Shown: piece after piece, positions 43,183 through 54,226 of the stretch
How the letters are laid out: every line of letters begins with the position of its first letter
How positions within the stretch are numbered: the stretch's first letter is position 1
The notes under the pieces: generated by a model
What the model saw: the letters and a program-made list of their open reading frames with translations, nothing else
Databases searched by the model: none
What the model was told of the DNA's origin: nothing
Program-made: the position numbers and the translations under genes
Origin: an uncultured Actinomycetes bacterium
GTDB lineage: Bacteria; Actinomycetota; Actinomycetes; Nanopelagicales; Nanopelagicaceae
Reading direction: 5' to 3'
Assembly: GCA_903878415.1 (NCBI GenBank)
Contig: CAIRHO010000021.1
Coordinates: forward strand, 1 to 64,000
Length of the DNA: 64,000 bases

Positions 43183-44394
43183 AGCGCTACGTATTGGCAG
43201 TAATTTTGCTTGGCTTTCAGCATATTCACTTTCTGGTTCGGAACCATTAACTATCCCGCAACCAGCAAACAAACGAATAGTTTTTGCATCTTCACTAATC
43301 TGCCCGCATCTAAGCGCAATTCCTAATTCGCCATCTCCGCGTGCATCAATCCAACCGATTGGACCGGCATAGCGACCACGAGAGATACCTTCAATATCGT
43401 TGATTGTTTTCTTTGCTAAGGCAGTAGGAGTGCCGCACACCGCAGCTGAAGGATGTAACTTGTCTGCTAATTCAAATATATCTGCTGGACTTGCTGAATC
43501 TGTAAGAACGCCAGTCACATCTGTTGCTAGGTGCATAACATTTGCTAAATGCAAAACAAATGGAGTCTCTGGGACATTTGTAGAAGTACAAATTGGGGCC
43601 AAGACATCAGCAACAGACCGCACGGCATATTCGTGTTCTTCTAAATCTTTTGACGACCGAGCAAGCGATCCTGCCAAAGCTAAATCCTTCTCATCATTTC
43701 CAGTTTTGCGGATAGTTCCGGCCAAGATTCTTGAAGTTACTAAGGATTTACTTAAACGCACTAACAATTCTGGAGTAGCGCCAACTAGGCCAGCATTTGA
43801 AAAAATCCAGGTAGCTGGATATTCCGCCGCTAAATTCTGCAGAATTCTTGCCACGCTAATTGGCGAAGTTACTTTGCAATCAATAAATCTGGCAAGCACA
43901 ACTTTTTCTAGATAATTATTTTTGATTTCAGCGATGGCTTTAGAAACTCTAGCTTGCCATTCCACGCCATTACTTCCACTCCATTGCAATTCCAACGGTT
44001 TCGCAACGCTAGCGATTCGATGGACTATTGGTTGGGGCTTATTTCCAATCCAACTAACCCAAGACTTACCTTTTTTCTCACCAATTACGACCTTTGGAAT
44101 TATCAATACCGACTCTTCGTTTTCAGAGAAGGAAAAGGATGCGAATAAAATTGGACCGGTCCCACTGCCAAGAACGTTGTTTGCAATATCAAAATTAAGT
44201 AGCTCGTTGCGCCACCAAGCGCGCGCTTTTTCAAAACGATCCGGTCCGGAAACTACGAGCCGTTTGTATTCACCAAATCCAATTAAGCCCTCGCCACCAC
44301 GCACCCATGAGGAAATCGCGTCCTCATCTTCGATTGCGATCTCTAAAAGTGAAGGGTGATCACCGAGTAGTTCGGTGGTGAACCGTTGATTCAC
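43168..44394 (-). CDS. menF: Isochorismate synthase
   Basis: Converts chorismate to isochorismate, the first menaquinone step; the paralogue EntC would serve a siderophore, but the men context decides. The 408-residue chorismate-binding protein has the G-T-I-R-K-T segment, E-H-x-x-x-V-R, the H-L-A-N-V-M-H-L region, H-P-S-A-A-V-C-G-T-P and the G-R-Y-A-G-P-I-G-W active-site block. GTG start at 44394 with AAAGGGAG ribosome site. It diverges from the methyltransferase gene. Confidence 0.92.
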   Translation of the reverse strand: MNQRFTTELLGDHPSLLEIAIEDEDAISSWVRGGEGLIGFGEYKRLVVSGPDRFEKARAWWRNELLNFDIANNVLGSGTGPILFASFSFSENEESVLIIPKVVIGEKKGKSWVSWIGNKPQPIVHRIASVAKPLELQWSGSNGVEWQARVSKAIAEIKNNYLEKVVLARFIDCKVTSPISVARILQNLAAEYPATWIFSNAGLVGATPELLVRLSKSLVTSRILAGTIRKTGNDEKDLALAGSLARSSKDLEEHEYAVRSVADVLAPICTSTNVPETPFVLHLANVMHLATDVTGVLTDSASPADIFELADKLHPSAAVCGTPTALAKKTINDIEGISRGRYAGPIGWIDARGDGELGIALRCGQISEDAKTIRLFAGCGIVNGSEPESEYAESQAKLLPIRSALENH

Positions 44395-44465
44395 TGAAAT
44401 CTCCCTTTAGCAGCTCGTTCGAAATTGAATTTGTAGGTCAGCGTACTACGCGCAAAGATAGGAGA

Positions 44466-45176
44466 GTGAATCAGGAAAATGGCAAGCGTGCGGATCTGAA
44501 TAAGAATCCCGATGAGGTAGCGGCAATGTTTAATGGCGTCGCACGTCGATACGACATTGCCAATGACATTCTTAGTTTGGGCAGAACCAGATCTTGGCGG
44601 AAGAAAGTAAAAAAATTAATTGGACCATCTAGCGGAATGCAAATTCTCGATTTGGCTGCAGGAACTGGTTCTTCTAGCGAGCCGCTTGCGAAGGCCGGTG
44701 CATCGGTAACTGCGCTAGATTTTTCAGAGGGAATGTTAACTGCGGGGAGAAAACGTCGCCCTTATATTAATTTTGTTTTAGGCGATGCACTTGCACTGCC
44801 TTTTGAGAAAAATACTTTTGACGTAACAACAATTTCATTTGGATTAAGAAATACAAATAATTTTGACAAGGCTTTAACGGAAGCGTTACGTGTAACTAAA
44901 GTTGGCGGTAGATTATTTATAGTTGAATTTTCCGAGCCTACATTTGGACCATTTCGCTATATCTATCTGGAATATTTAATGCGAGCGCTCCCTTGGATAG
45001 CCAAGCGGGCGACATCCAACCCCGAGGCCTATATATATCTGGCGGAATCAATTCGAGCCTGGCCCAATCAGCGAGATTTGGCCGATCGAGTAGTGGCTGC
45101 AGGCTGGTCTGATGTGCATTTTAAGAATTTGACGGGTGGGGTTGTCGCAGTTCACATGGGAATCAAGGCTAGTTAA
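44466..45176 (+). CDS. ubiE: Demethylmenaquinone methyltransferase (UbiE/MenG)
   Basis: Last step of menaquinone synthesis: SAM-dependent methylation of demethylmenaquinone. The 236-residue protein has V-A-x-M-F-N-G-V-A-R-R-Y-D near 18-31, the SAM loop L-D-L-A-A-G-T-G near 58-65 and the UbiE signature segment with F-G-L-R-N after it. GTG at 44466 is set by homology; GGAG ends only 1 nt before it, too close for a normal site, and an AAAGAT six nt upstream suggests leaderless reading instead. nuoA follows after 38 nt. No MenJ-type reductase lies between. Confidence 0.92.
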   Translation: MNQENGKRADLNKNPDEVAAMFNGVARRYDIANDILSLGRTRSWRKKVKKLIGPSSGMQILDLAAGTGSSSEPLAKAGASVTALDFSEGMLTAGRKRRPYINFVLGDALALPFEKNTFDVTTISFGLRNTNNFDKALTEALRVTKVGGRLFIVEFSEPTFGPFRYIYLEYLMRALPWIAKRATSNPEAYIYLAESIRAWPNQRDLADRVVAAGWSDVHFKNLTGGVVAVHMGIKAS

Positions 45177-45200
45177 TTTCGCCATATTTAACGGCTCACC

Positions 45201-45206
45201 TAGGAT
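45201..45206 (+). promoter_or_regulatory. Candidate -10 of the nuo operon
   Basis: TAGGAT lies 8 nt before the GTG of nuoA, with no ribosome site between. If used, the complex I operon of about 15 kb would begin as a leaderless message. No -35 box is recognised. Confidence 0.45.
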
Positions 45207-45214
45207 AAAGAACT

Positions 45215-45574
45215 GTGAACCCATATATTCCAATTCTGGTGATCGGTGCCTTCGGGTTCGGGTTCGGAGTATTTTCAATTGTCGCCGCAGCGCTTACTGG
45301 GCCAAAACGTTATAACCGAGCAAAAGCTGCAGCGTATGAATGCGGCATAGAACCAAGCCCACAAGCCCAAGGTGGCGGACGCTTCCCAGTCAAGTATTTC
45401 TTAACTGCAATGCTCTTCATTATTTTTGATATTGAAATTGTTTTCTTGTATCCATGGGCAGTTTCATTTGATCAACTCGGACTCTTTGGTCTTGTTGAAA
45501 TGGTGCTATTTATTGGCACCGTCTTCGTTGCATACGCATATGTATGGCGACGTGGCGGACTGGAATGGGATTAA
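45215..45574 (+). CDS. nuoA: NADH-quinone oxidoreductase subunit A
   Basis: Membrane subunit of complex I at the arm junction. Product of 119 residues with three spans; Y-E-C-G-I-E-P (conserved Cys loop) near 43-49 and the [11 protein letters not shown] segment around 72-82 are invariant family motifs. GTG start, TAGGAT box 8 nt upstream. It is the first of fourteen nuo genes in the standard A-N order. Confidence 0.95.
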   Translation: MNPYIPILVIGAFGFGFGVFSIVAAALTGPKRYNRAKAAAYECGIEPSPQAQGGGRFPVKYFLTAMLFIIFDIEIVFLYPWAVSFDQLGLFGLVEMVLFIGTVFVAYAYVWRRGGLEWD

Positions 45575-45576
45575 TT

Positions 45577-46137
45577 GTGGGCTTAGAAGAAAAATTACCG
45601 AGCGGTTTCGTATTAACTTCAGTTGAGAAACTTGCGGGATATATGCGCAAGAACTCACTTTGGCCAGCAACATTCGGATTAGCTTGCTGCGCAATTGAAA
45701 TGATGGCAGCTGGTGCAGGTCGTTACGATTTAGCTCGATTTGGCATGGAAGTATTCCGAGCTTCGCCTAGACAAGCGGATTTAATGATTGTTGCTGGACG
45801 AGTTTCAAACAAAATGGCGCCAGTTCTCCGCCAGATTTATGATCAAATGGCTGCCCCTAAATGGGTAATTGCAATGGGCGCATGTGCATCCTCTGGTGGA
45901 ATGTTTAACAACTATGCAATCGTGCAAGGTGTAGACCATGTTGTCCCTGTCGATATTTATCTGCCAGGTTGTCCACCTCGTCCAGAGATGTTGATGGATG
46001 CAATTTTGAAGTTACATGAACATATTGGTGATGCAAAGCTTGGTGTAAATCGTGAAAAAGTTATTCGCGAAGTTGAAGCAGCTGCGCTCGCTGCTGTGCC
46101 AACTCATTCACTTCCAGTCTTTGGCTCGAGTGCATGA
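45577..46137 (+). CDS. nuoB: NADH-quinone oxidoreductase subunit B
   Basis: Carries the terminal N2 [4Fe-4S] cluster that hands electrons to menaquinone. Start chosen at GTG 45577, 2 nt after nuoA, because the product then begins M-G-L-E-E like mycobacterial NuoB; upstream in-frame ATGs at 45544 and 45565 lie inside nuoA. 186 residues. Cluster ligands are seen in [15 protein letters not shown] and G-C-P-P-R-P-E. Overlaps nuoC by 4 nt. Confidence 0.95.
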   Translation: MGLEEKLPSGFVLTSVEKLAGYMRKNSLWPATFGLACCAIEMMAAGAGRYDLARFGMEVFRASPRQADLMIVAGRVSNKMAPVLRQIYDQMAAPKWVIAMGACASSGGMFNNYAIVQGVDHVVPVDIYLPGCPPRPEMLMDAILKLHEHIGDAKLGVNREKVIREVEAAALAAVPTHSLPVFGSSA

Positions 46138-46784
46138 GTCAAGATAAGAGTTTAAATTCAGGCGCTTTTGGCGTATCTGGAACTGGCGACACATCTGGTT
46201 ATGGTGGGCTTGTCAGAAATAAAGTAAAACCTGGTTCTTCAGAGCGCCCATTTGGAAGTTATTTTGATGATGTTACTGATGAACTTGAGCGAGCATTTCC
46301 AGAATTTAACGATGCGATTGAGAAAGTTATTGTTGATAGGGATGAGCTAACACTTCATGTTAAAGCGTCACACCTTTTTGATACAGCTAAGAAACTCCGT
46401 GATACCGAAACTCTTAGATTTGAACAGTGCATGGGCGTTAGCGGTGCACATTACCCAGAAGATAAGAATCGTGAACTTCATGCGGTTTACCACTTACTTT
46501 CAATGACGCATAATCGCCGAATCAGAATTGAAGTTTCAATTCCCGATTCAAATCCACACCTACCTTCACTCGTTGAAGTTTGGGCGGGGTGTAATTGGAA
46601 TGAACGTGAAACCTTTGACATGTTTGGAATAATTTTTGATGGACATCCAGGACTTACTCGTATTTTGATGCCAGATGATTGGCCAGGACATCCGCAACGA
46701 AAAGATTATCCACTTGGCGGAATTGACGTTGAATATAAAGGCGCAGTAATACCTCCTCCTGACGAACGGAGGAAGTACCAATGA
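46134..46784 (+). CDS. nuoC: NADH-quinone oxidoreductase subunit C
   Basis: 30-kDa subunit of the peripheral arm, 216 residues, next to NuoD and the quinone site. The family block W[13 protein letters not shown] is present as [11 protein letters not shown], with R-I-L-M-P-D-D-W-x-G-H-P-x-R-K-D-Y-P near the end. The first 50 residues are Gly/Ser-rich and variable. Four-base overlaps join it to nuoB and nuoD. Confidence 0.95.
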   Translation: MSQDKSLNSGAFGVSGTGDTSGYGGLVRNKVKPGSSERPFGSYFDDVTDELERAFPEFNDAIEKVIVDRDELTLHVKASHLFDTAKKLRDTETLRFEQCMGVSGAHYPEDKNRELHAVYHLLSMTHNRRIRIEVSIPDSNPHLPSLVEVWAGCNWNERETFDMFGIIFDGHPGLTRILMPDDWPGHPQRKDYPLGGIDVEYKGAVIPPPDERRKYQ

Positions 46785-48115
46785 GCCACGATCCGTATGC
46801 ATCCACACGTGAGACAACTGAAGGCACCGTTTATTCTGTAACCGGCGGTGATTGGGATTCATTAGTAACTGAAATTGGCGCAACAAAAGAGGAGCGCGTT
46901 GTTGTAAACATGGGGCCACAGCACCCATCTACACATGGCGTACTTCGTTTAATTCTGGAACTTGAAGGTGAAACTGTCACTGAAACGCGCTGTGGTATTG
47001 GGTACTTACATACTGGAATTGAAAAGAACTGCGAATACCGCACTTGGACTCAAGGGGTAACTTTCGTAACCCGCATGGATTATTTAGCACCACTTTTCAA
47101 CGAGGCGGCATATTGCTTAGGTGTTGAGAAGTTGCTTGGGATTACCAACGATATAACCGAGCGTGCTTCCGTTATTCGAGTATTAATGATGGAATTAAAT
47201 CGAATTTCTTCACACATGGTTGCGCTAGGTACTGGCGCACTCGAACTTGGCGCACTTTCGCCAATGATTTTCGCATTCAGAGAGCGCGAATTAGTCCTCG
47301 ATATCTTCGAGATGGTTTCAGGTCTTCGTATGAATATGGCTTACATTCGTCCAGGCGGTGTCGCGCAAGATTTGCCAGAAGGTGCAACTGCAAAGATTCG
47401 GGCAACTGTAAAAGAGTTACGGGTTAATTTCAAAGATAACGCAAAGCTTTTGATTGGTAACACAATTTGGTTGAAGCGTACAAAAGATATTGGAATCCTA
47501 GATCTTGCTGGTTGTACAACTTTGGGAGTTACTGGACCAGTGCTTCGCGCAACTGGAATGCCTTGGGATCTTCGGAAAACGCAACCATATTGCGGTTACG
47601 AGAATTATGATTTTGATGTCATTACCGCGGATACTTCAGACGTTTATGGCCGATTCTTAATTCGAATGAATGAGCTTGAGCAGTCACTCCGAATTATTGA
47701 ACAAGCTTGTGACAAGTTAGATGTTCTTGAGGGTCAACCAGTAATGGTTGCGGATAAGAAAATCGCATGGCCGTCACAATTAGCACTTGGTGGCGATGGA
47801 CTTGGCAATTCACTAAACCATATTCGCGAAATTATGGGTACTTCAATGGAATCACTGATTCATCACTTTAAGTTAGTAACTGAAGGTTTCCGAGTCCCGG
47901 CCGGCCAGGTTTATAGCGCCGTAGAATCACCTAGAGGTGAACTTGGCGTTCATTTAATTTCAGATGGCGGAACTCGCCCTTATCGAGTTCACTTTAGAGA
48001 ACCATCTTTTAATAACCTCCAATCAACAGCTGCGATGTGTGAAGGTTCGCAAATTGCCGACATCGTTGGTGCGGTAGCTTCGATTGATCCAGTTATGGGA
48101 GGCGTCGATCGCTAA
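46781..48115 (+). CDS. nuoD: NADH-quinone oxidoreductase subunit D
   Basis: 49-kDa subunit forming the quinone-binding cavity with NuoB. 444 residues. G-P-Q-H-P-S-T-H-G (the quinone His loop) near 46-54, G-Y-L-H-T-G-I-E-K and the C-terminal E-S-P-R-G-E-L-G block plus an end in D-P-V-M-G-G-V-D-R are diagnostic. Overlaps both neighbours (4 nt with nuoC, 1 nt with nuoE). Confidence 0.97.
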   Translation: MSHDPYASTRETTEGTVYSVTGGDWDSLVTEIGATKEERVVVNMGPQHPSTHGVLRLILELEGETVTETRCGIGYLHTGIEKNCEYRTWTQGVTFVTRMDYLAPLFNEAAYCLGVEKLLGITNDITERASVIRVLMMELNRISSHMVALGTGALELGALSPMIFAFRERELVLDIFEMVSGLRMNMAYIRPGGVAQDLPEGATAKIRATVKELRVNFKDNAKLLIGNTIWLKRTKDIGILDLAGCTTLGVTGPVLRATGMPWDLRKTQPYCGYENYDFDVITADTSDVYGRFLIRMNELEQSLRIIEQACDKLDVLEGQPVMVADKKIAWPSQLALGGDGLGNSLNHIREIMGTSMESLIHHFKLVTEGFRVPAGQVYSAVESPRGELGVHLISDGGTRPYRVHFREPSFNNLQSTAAMCEGSQIADIVGAVASIDPVMGGVDR

Positions 48116-48741
48116 TGCCATTTACAAATGAAGATTTCACCGTGATCGATTCGATAATTAATCGTTACCCTCGCAAACGTTCTGCGATCATGCCGTTATT
48201 ACATTTCGCGCAGGCTCGTGACGGTTATGTAACGAATGAATCAATCGAAACAATTGCCGAAAAATTAGATTTAGAAACAGCAGAAGTAATTGCAGTTGTA
48301 AGTTTCTATACCCAATACAAACGCGAACCAGTAGGGGAATACCATGTTGGTGTTTGCATCAACACTCTTTGTGCAGTTATGGGCGGCGATGCAATTTATG
48401 AAGGTTTGAAAGAACATCTTGGAATTGAAAATAATTGTGCGACTAAAGATGGCAAAGTTTCGTTAGAACGAATTGAATGCAACGCAGCTTGTGATTATGC
48501 ACCCGTAGTTATGGCGAACTGGGAGTTCTACGATAATCAAACTGTGCAATCTGCTAAAGATTTAGTTGATGCTATACGCAGTGGAAATCCACCAGCTCCA
48601 ACTCGCGGGCCAGATAAATTGCCTACATGGCGCGAAAACTCCGCAGTACTTGCAGGCATTAGTGATGGTCGCGCAGGCGAAGGTGTATCTGCAGGCGAAC
48701 CTTCATTACTTGGATTGAAACTTTCAAAGGAAGGTAAGTAA
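48115..48741 (+). CDS. nuoE: NADH-quinone oxidoreductase subunit E
   Basis: 24-kDa subunit carrying the N1a [2Fe-2S] cluster in the NADH-oxidising module. 208 residues. Cluster ligands appear as C-I-N-T-L-C (CX4C) and C-N-A-A-C (CX3C). A Pro/Gly-rich tail of about 40 residues follows the fold. One-base overlaps with nuoD and nuoF. Confidence 0.95.
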   Translation: MPFTNEDFTVIDSIINRYPRKRSAIMPLLHFAQARDGYVTNESIETIAEKLDLETAEVIAVVSFYTQYKREPVGEYHVGVCINTLCAVMGGDAIYEGLKEHLGIENNCATKDGKVSLERIECNAACDYAPVVMANWEFYDNQTVQSAKDLVDAIRSGNPPAPTRGPDKLPTWRENSAVLAGISDGRAGEGVSAGEPSLLGLKLSKEGK

Positions 48742-50054
48742 TGTCTAAGTTAACGCCTGTCCTTTCCGCAAATTGGGATGAAAAAGATTCATTCACAATT
48801 GCGGGTTATAAACGAAATGGTGGCTATAAAGCTGTAGAAAAAGCGCTCGCCATGGAGCCAGATGCCGTAATTCAGAGCGTCAAAGACTCCGGATTACGTG
48901 GTCGTGGTGGCGCTGGTTTCCCTACTGGAATGAAGTGGGGTTTTATTCCACAAGGCGATAACAAAGAACATTACTTCGTAGTTAATGCCGATGAATCAGA
49001 GCCAGGCACTTGTAAAGATACGCCGCTGATGATGGCAAACCCACATGTATTGATCGAAGGAATCATTATTGGTTCTTATGCAATCCGAGCTAACCATGCA
49101 TTTATTTATATCCGCGGCGAAGTTGCGCATGTAATTCGTAGAGTCCAGCAAGCAATCGAAGATGCATACAAAGCTGGCTACCTCGGCAAAAATATTTTAG
49201 GAAAAGGTTTTGATTTAGAATTAATTCTACACGTTGGTGCTGGTGCATATATCTGTGGCGAAGAAACTGCGCTACTAGATTCGCTAGAAGGTTTCCGCGG
49301 CCAACCAAGACTTCGCCCGCCATTCCCAGCGATTGCTGGTTTATATGCGCGACCAACCATCGTAAATAACGTTGAAACCGTAGCATCGGTACCTTCTATT
49401 ATTGCGAACGGCCCAGAATGGTTCGCCGCAATTGGAACCGAGAAGTCAAAGGGTTACACCTTGTACTCACTATCTGGCCATGTTAATAATCCTGGTCAAT
49501 TTGAAGCGCCACTTGGAATCACGCTTCGAGAATTACTAGAACTTGCTGGTGGAATTCGAAACGGACATAAATTGAAATTCTGGACACCTGGTGGATCTTC
49601 AACGCCATTATTTACAGATGCACATTTAGATACCCCGTTAGATTACGAAGGCGTATCAGCCGCCGGTTCGATGCTCGGCACAAAAGCGTTACAAATTTTT
49701 GATGAAACAACTTGCATAGTGCGCGCGGTACTGCGTTGGACTGAATTTTATAAACATGAATCTTGCGGTAAATGCACACCATGTCGTGAAGGCACGTGGT
49801 GGTTGGTGCAAATTCTCAAAGATTTAGAGCATGGCAAAGGCACCGCTGAAGATTTAGATAAGTTGCTCGACCTCTGTGACAACATTATGGGACGCTCGTT
49901 TTGCGCTCTTGCTGATGGCGCTGCCAGTCCGATCATTTCTTCAATCCGGTACTTTAAAGATGAATACTTACAACACCTTGCAATTGGTGGATGCCCATTT
50001 GATTCAGTTGCATCAACCATTTTTGCTACTTCGCCTGCGGGAGGTGCAAAATAA
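48741..50054 (+). CDS. nuoF: NADH-quinone oxidoreductase subunit F
   Basis: 51-kDa subunit that binds NADH, FMN and the N3 [4Fe-4S] cluster. 437 residues. G-L-R-G-R-G-G-A-G-F-P-T-G near 51-63 is the NADH-binding loop, E-S-E-P-G-T the FMN region, and S-C-G-K-C-x-P-C-R-E-G plus a distant Cys in G-R-S-F-C-A-L form the cluster site. Overlaps neighbours by 1 nt at each end. Confidence 0.97.
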   Translation: MSKLTPVLSANWDEKDSFTIAGYKRNGGYKAVEKALAMEPDAVIQSVKDSGLRGRGGAGFPTGMKWGFIPQGDNKEHYFVVNADESEPGTCKDTPLMMANPHVLIEGIIIGSYAIRANHAFIYIRGEVAHVIRRVQQAIEDAYKAGYLGKNILGKGFDLELILHVGAGAYICGEETALLDSLEGFRGQPRLRPPFPAIAGLYARPTIVNNVETVASVPSIIANGPEWFAAIGTEKSKGYTLYSLSGHVNNPGQFEAPLGITLRELLELAGGIRNGHKLKFWTPGGSSTPLFTDAHLDTPLDYEGVSAAGSMLGTKALQIFDETTCIVRAVLRWTEFYKHESCGKCTPCREGTWWLVQILKDLEHGKGTAEDLDKLLDLCDNIMGRSFCALADGAASPIISSIRYFKDEYLQHLAIGGCPFDSVASTIFATSPAGGAK

Positions 50055-52405
50055 TGAGTACTCAAGAAGTTTCCGCTGATGTAACACTTGAATTAATTAC
50101 GCTAACTATTGATGGTTTTGAAGTAACAGTTCCTAAAGGAACGCTGGTTATTCGTGCAGCAGAAAAATTGGGAATACAAATTCCACGATTCTGCGATCAT
50201 CCGCTGCTAGATCCTGTCGGAGCATGCCGCCAATGCTTAGTTGATATTGAAATTAACGGTCGTAAATTTCCTAAACCTCAAGCATCCTGCACAATCCCAG
50301 TTGAAACTGGAATGGTTGTAAATACTCAACTAACTTCTAACGTTGCAGAAAAAGCGCAAAAAGGAATTATGGAATTCCTTTTAGTGAACCACCCACTTGA
50401 TTGTCCAGTTTGCGATAAAGGCGGCGAATGTCCACTACAGAATCAAGCGATGAGCAATGGGAATGGCGAATCTCGTTTTGATGGTTATAAGCGAACCTTT
50501 GAAAAACCCATTAAAATTTCAGCGCAAGTACTTCTAGATCGCGAACGCTGCATTCTTTGTGCCCGTTGTACTCGATTCTCAGAGGAAATCGCAGGCGATC
50601 CATTTATAACTTTGAATGACCGTGGCGCGCTACAACAAGTTGGCATCTATGAAGAAAAACCATTTGATTCTTACTTCTCTGGAAACACAATTCAGATTTG
50701 CCCAGTTGGTGCGTTAACTGGCGCTTCTTATCGTTTCCGAGCTCGCCCTTTCGACTTAGTTTCAACGCCATCTGCTTGCGAACACTGCGCCAGCGGATGC
50801 GATATGCGTACCGATGTGCGCCGCGGGAAAACGCTCCGTCGCCTTGCTGGAGATGACTCTCAAGTAAATGAAGAGTGGAACTGCGATAAAGGTCGTTGGG
50901 CATTTAAATATGCAACTGCAAACAATCGAATCAAAACTCCAATGATTCGTGGCGCTGACGGTGAATTGCATGAAGCTTCATGGCCGGAAGCGTTGGCAAC
51001 TGCGGCTGCTGGTTTAAGTGTTAATCGCGCTGCAGTACTCGTTGGTGGCCGAGCCACAGTTGAAGATGCTTATGGATACAGTAAATTTGCACGCGTCGCT
51101 TTAAACACAAACGATATTGATTTCCGTTCCCGAGTTCATACCGATGAAGAGCGAGATTTCTTAACTAGCGCAATTGTTGGCGTTCAAGTGAATTACTCTG
51201 CTATTGACCGCGCAGATCACTTGGTATTAATTGGCTTTGAACCTGAAGACGAATCTCCAATTGTTTTTCTTCGCGCATACAAGCAAGTTCGTAAGCGTGG
51301 CTTAAAAGTCACCACTATTGCACCATTTACAACTCGAGGCAGCAAAAAACTTAACGCCCAAGTAATTAAATCGGCTGCAGGCAATGAATCTCAATTGATC
51401 TCAAAAATTTCTGGGCTTACTTCTAAATCTGTAATCTTGGTGGGCGAGCGGTTATGTGAATCGTATGGCGCACTTTCAGCAGCACTTAAGCTTGCACAAA
51501 CTAGCGGTGCAAAACTTGCCTGGATTCCTCGACGTGCTGGTGAGCGCGGCGCTATAGAAGCTGGCGCAATCGGAACTCTGCTACCTGGTGGTCGTCCAGT
51601 TAGTGATGTTGCAGCTCGCGTAGATATACAAAGTGCATGGGGAGTTAAATCAATTCCGGAGAACATTGGTCGAACAACTTCTGAAATTCTTGTTGGTTTA
51701 CAAAGCGGCGACATTGATTCCTTATTAGTAGGCGGCGTTGATCCGTTAGATATCTCTGCTGATGCCCTAGTCGGACTCGAAAAAGCATTTGTGGTGAGCC
51801 TAGAAATGCGCCATAGCTCTATTACTGAAATTGCTAACGTAATTCTGCCGATAGCTGCTGTAGTCGAGAAGAGCGGATCGTTCTTAGATTGGGAAGGTCG
51901 CGCTCGCGCATTCGAAACAGCAGTTGATGTTCCTGATCTTCGAAGCGATGTTCGGATACTTTCGATGATCGCAGAAAAAATGGGCAAGCCAATTAATCTG
52001 CCAACTGTTGCGGCTGCAGCTAATGAGTTTGCCTCACTTGGGAATTGGGACGGCGCTCGTGCGCCATTCATAGCCGCTAGTGGTACAGCAATTTCAGGCG
52101 ATACTATTTTGGCAAGCTGGCGGTTACTTCTAGATGCTGGCTCACTACAAGACGGCGAAGTAAATTTAGCAAATACAGCGCATCCATCTGTTGCAGTTAT
52201 TTCCACAGACCGTGCCGAAAAATTAGGCGTTAAGAGCGGCGACCCAGTTCGAGTTTCAAATAGCCGAGGTGAAATCACTTTGCCTTGTGAAATAAAAGAT
52301 ATAGAAAGCAATTCAGTTTGGGTTCCAAGAAATTCACATACTTCGAAAACAATTGCAACGCTTGGTATTGCAAGTGGCGCATCAGTATCGGTGGTGAAGG
52401 CATGA
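50054..52405 (+). CDS. nuoG: NADH-quinone oxidoreductase subunit G
   Basis: Largest peripheral-arm subunit, 783 residues. The N-terminal ferredoxin domain has the N1b site (C-D-H-P-L-L, C-R-Q-C) and [14 protein letters not shown], then two [4Fe-4S] clusters (C-I-L-C-A-R-C and I-C-P-V-G-A-L), then C-E-H-C-A-S-G-C at about 240 as the extra cluster motif, followed by a molybdopterin-oxidoreductase-like domain without cofactor residues that I can identify. 4-nt overlap with nuoH. Confidence 0.96.
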   Translation: MSTQEVSADVTLELITLTIDGFEVTVPKGTLVIRAAEKLGIQIPRFCDHPLLDPVGACRQCLVDIEINGRKFPKPQASCTIPVETGMVVNTQLTSNVAEKAQKGIMEFLLVNHPLDCPVCDKGGECPLQNQAMSNGNGESRFDGYKRTFEKPIKISAQVLLDRERCILCARCTRFSEEIAGDPFITLNDRGALQQVGIYEEKPFDSYFSGNTIQICPVGALTGASYRFRARPFDLVSTPSACEHCASGCDMRTDVRRGKTLRRLAGDDSQVNEEWNCDKGRWAFKYATANNRIKTPMIRGADGELHEASWPEALATAAAGLSVNRAAVLVGGRATVEDAYGYSKFARVALNTNDIDFRSRVHTDEERDFLTSAIVGVQVNYSAIDRADHLVLIGFEPEDESPIVFLRAYKQVRKRGLKVTTIAPFTTRGSKKLNAQVIKSAAGNESQLISKISGLTSKSVILVGERLCESYGALSAALKLAQTSGAKLAWIPRRAGERGAIEAGAIGTLLPGGRPVSDVAARVDIQSAWGVKSIPENIGRTTSEILVGLQSGDIDSLLVGGVDPLDISADALVGLEKAFVVSLEMRHSSITEIANVILPIAAVVEKSGSFLDWEGRARAFETAVDVPDLRSDVRILSMIAEKMGKPINLPTVAAAANEFASLGNWDGARAPFIAASGTAISGDTILASWRLLLDAGSLQDGEVNLANTAHPSVAVISTDRAEKLGVKSGDPVRVSNSRGEITLPCEIKDIESNSVWVPRNSHTSKTIATLGIASGASVSVVKA

Positions 52406-53631
52406 CAACTGCACAGTTAATCGGACAAGATCCTGGTTGGATTATCGCCGTTAAAGGGCTAATCGTTTTTGCAGTATGCATTTTGTTAACTCTGATGTCA
52501 GTATGGGGCGAACGTAGAATCGTTTCTATTATGCAAATGCGTATTGGGCCGAACCGCGTAGGCAAGTTTGGACTATTGCAAGCGCTTGCTGACGGCGTTA
52601 AATTAGCTTTGAAAGAAGATTTAATTCCAAAAGCAGCAGATCGAATTGTTTTCGTAATAGCACCGATAATTAGCGCGACCACTTGCTTTATGTCGTTCGC
52701 AGTTATTCCATTTACTGGCAAAGTTAATTTCTTCGGCCATGAAACTGCGATGCAGCTAACCGACCTTCCAGTCGGCGTTTTATACGTACTTTCCATCGCT
52801 TCCGTTGGGGTTTATGGAATCGTGCTAGCTGGTTGGTCATCTGGATCTACTTATCCATTACTCGGCGGATTGCGCTCTAGCGCTCAAGTAATTTCTTACG
52901 AAGTTGCGATGGGTCTTTCATTAGTAGCAGTTTTCATTTATGCCGGATCCATGTCGACTTCGGATATTGTCGCTGCGCAAGATAAATGGTGGTACTCAGT
53001 TGTGCTTTTCCCATCTTTTGTTATTTATGCAATATCTATGGTTGGCGAAACAAACCGCGCACCGTTTGATTTAGCTGAAGCTGAAGGCGAATTAGTCGGT
53101 GGATTCCATACTGAATATTCTTCACTTAAATTCGCACTCTTCTTCTTAGCTGAATATGTAAACATTATTGCGGTTTCTGCTTTAGCAACAACGCTATTCC
53201 TTGGCGGATACCATGCATTTCCTGGTCTTGGATTTACTGAAAGTTGGCTCGGCGGTTGGTTCACACTATTTTGGTTTGCAATCAAAGTTCTCGGTTTCTT
53301 CTTTGTATTCGTTTGGTTACGTGGAACTTTGCCAAGACTTCGTTACGACCAATTCATGAAATTTGGTTGGAAAGTATTAATTCCAGTTTCATTGGCGTGG
53401 ATTCTTATAGTCGCAACACTGCGAACACTTTCACTTGAGGGCGCACCGCAGGCAGTTATTGTTGGATTTACTTTAGGTATTGTGTTAATCGTCCTTGCAG
53501 TTTCATCACTTTTCGATCGTGCACGCGAAAAAAATGAAGTGACAGCAAGAGATATTGGCGAAATTTCAACACCATCCTTCCCAGTCCCAGCACTTCCTGT
53601 AGCTAAAGCGAGATTGGAAGATCATGTCTGA
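52402..53631 (+). CDS. nuoH: NADH-quinone oxidoreductase subunit H
   Basis: Membrane subunit forming part of the quinone entry site. Start set at the ATG 52402, overlapping the nuoG stop by 4 nt; the frame extends upstream to 52318 inside nuoG without support. 409 residues, about eight spans. [17 protein letters not shown] and [14 protein letters not shown]-x-E-L-V are the two ND1 signatures. The C-terminal 30 residues are hydrophilic, as in other Actinobacteria. Confidence 0.97.
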   Translation: MTTAQLIGQDPGWIIAVKGLIVFAVCILLTLMSVWGERRIVSIMQMRIGPNRVGKFGLLQALADGVKLALKEDLIPKAADRIVFVIAPIISATTCFMSFAVIPFTGKVNFFGHETAMQLTDLPVGVLYVLSIASVGVYGIVLAGWSSGSTYPLLGGLRSSAQVISYEVAMGLSLVAVFIYAGSMSTSDIVAAQDKWWYSVVLFPSFVIYAISMVGETNRAPFDLAEAEGELVGGFHTEYSSLKFALFFLAEYVNIIAVSALATTLFLGGYHAFPGLGFTESWLGGWFTLFWFAIKVLGFFFVFVWLRGTLPRLRYDQFMKFGWKVLIPVSLAWILIVATLRTLSLEGAPQAVIVGFTLGIVLIVLAVSSLFDRAREKNEVTARDIGEISTPSFPVPALPVAKARLEDHV

Positions 53632-54226
53632 GATATACAACATTGAACCTTTTAAAAATGATGCCATTGAAAAAGCTGCTGCCGAATCATCACCTGTTTT
53701 AGATAACGGACCAAGTACATTCTTAACCCAACTTCTTGGTTTCTGGGTAACTTTCAGAACGATGTTTAAGAAGCCAAATACAGTGCAATATCCGGAAGTT
53801 AAAGAGCCAACTGCGCCTAGATTCCACGGCCGCCACCAATTAAATCGCCACCCTGATGGTCTTGAGAAATGCATTGGTTGCGAACTTTGCGCATGGGCTT
53901 GTCCAGCAGATGCAATCTACGTTGAAGGCGAAAGTAATACCGAGGAAGCGCGATTTTCACCAGGCGAGCGATATGGCAAGGTTTATCAAATTAATTATTT
54001 GCGATGCGTATTCTGCGGATTATGTATTGAAGCTTGCCCAACTCGCGCGCTAACAATGACTAACGAGTATGAATTAGCTGATGATTCTCGAGAAAAATTA
54101 ATTTATGAGAAACAAGATTTACTATCTCCAATACATCAAGGAATGATCATGCCACCGCACCCAATGGCACCTGGCGCAGATGAAGGCAGTTATTACCGCG
54201 GCGAAGTTAAAGGCGTACAACAATGA
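53624..54226 (+). CDS. nuoI: NADH-quinone oxidoreductase subunit I
   Basis: Ferredoxin-like subunit with the N6a and N6b [4Fe-4S] clusters. 200 residues. Both cluster motifs are complete: [12 protein letters not shown] near 81-92 and [12 protein letters not shown] near 127-138. The ATG overlaps nuoH by 8 nt. A conserved R-F-H-G-R-H-x-L-N-R precedes the first motif. Confidence 0.96.
   Translation: MSEIYNIEPFKNDAIEKAAAESSPVLDNGPSTFLTQLLGFWVTFRTMFKKPNTVQYPEVKEPTAPRFHGRHQLNRHPDGLEKCIGCELCAWACPADAIYVEGESNTEEARFSPGERYGKVYQINYLRCVFCGLCIEACPTRALTMTNEYELADDSREKLIYEKQDLLSPIHQGMIMPPHPMAPGADEGSYYRGEVKGVQQ

Noticed and set aside
43400-43915. 171-codon plus-strand frame opposite menF
   Set aside because: Antisense shadow of a well-conserved chorismate-binding gene; no motifs.
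45544-45576. Longer N-terminus for nuoB
   Set aside because: Lies inside nuoA; the GTG at 45577 gives the usual M-G-L-E-E start.
51391-52311. 306-codon minus-strand frame opposite nuoG
   Set aside because: Lies wholly antisense to a clear nuoG coding region, is Ser/Arg-rich without known motifs, and has no promoter or ribosome site.
52318-52401. Longer N-terminus for nuoH
   Set aside because: Lies inside nuoG; the ATG at 52402 overlaps the nuoG stop as in the rest of the operon.
52275-52796. 173-codon minus-strand frame across the nuoG/nuoH junction
   Set aside because: Crosses two real genes antisense and has no support.
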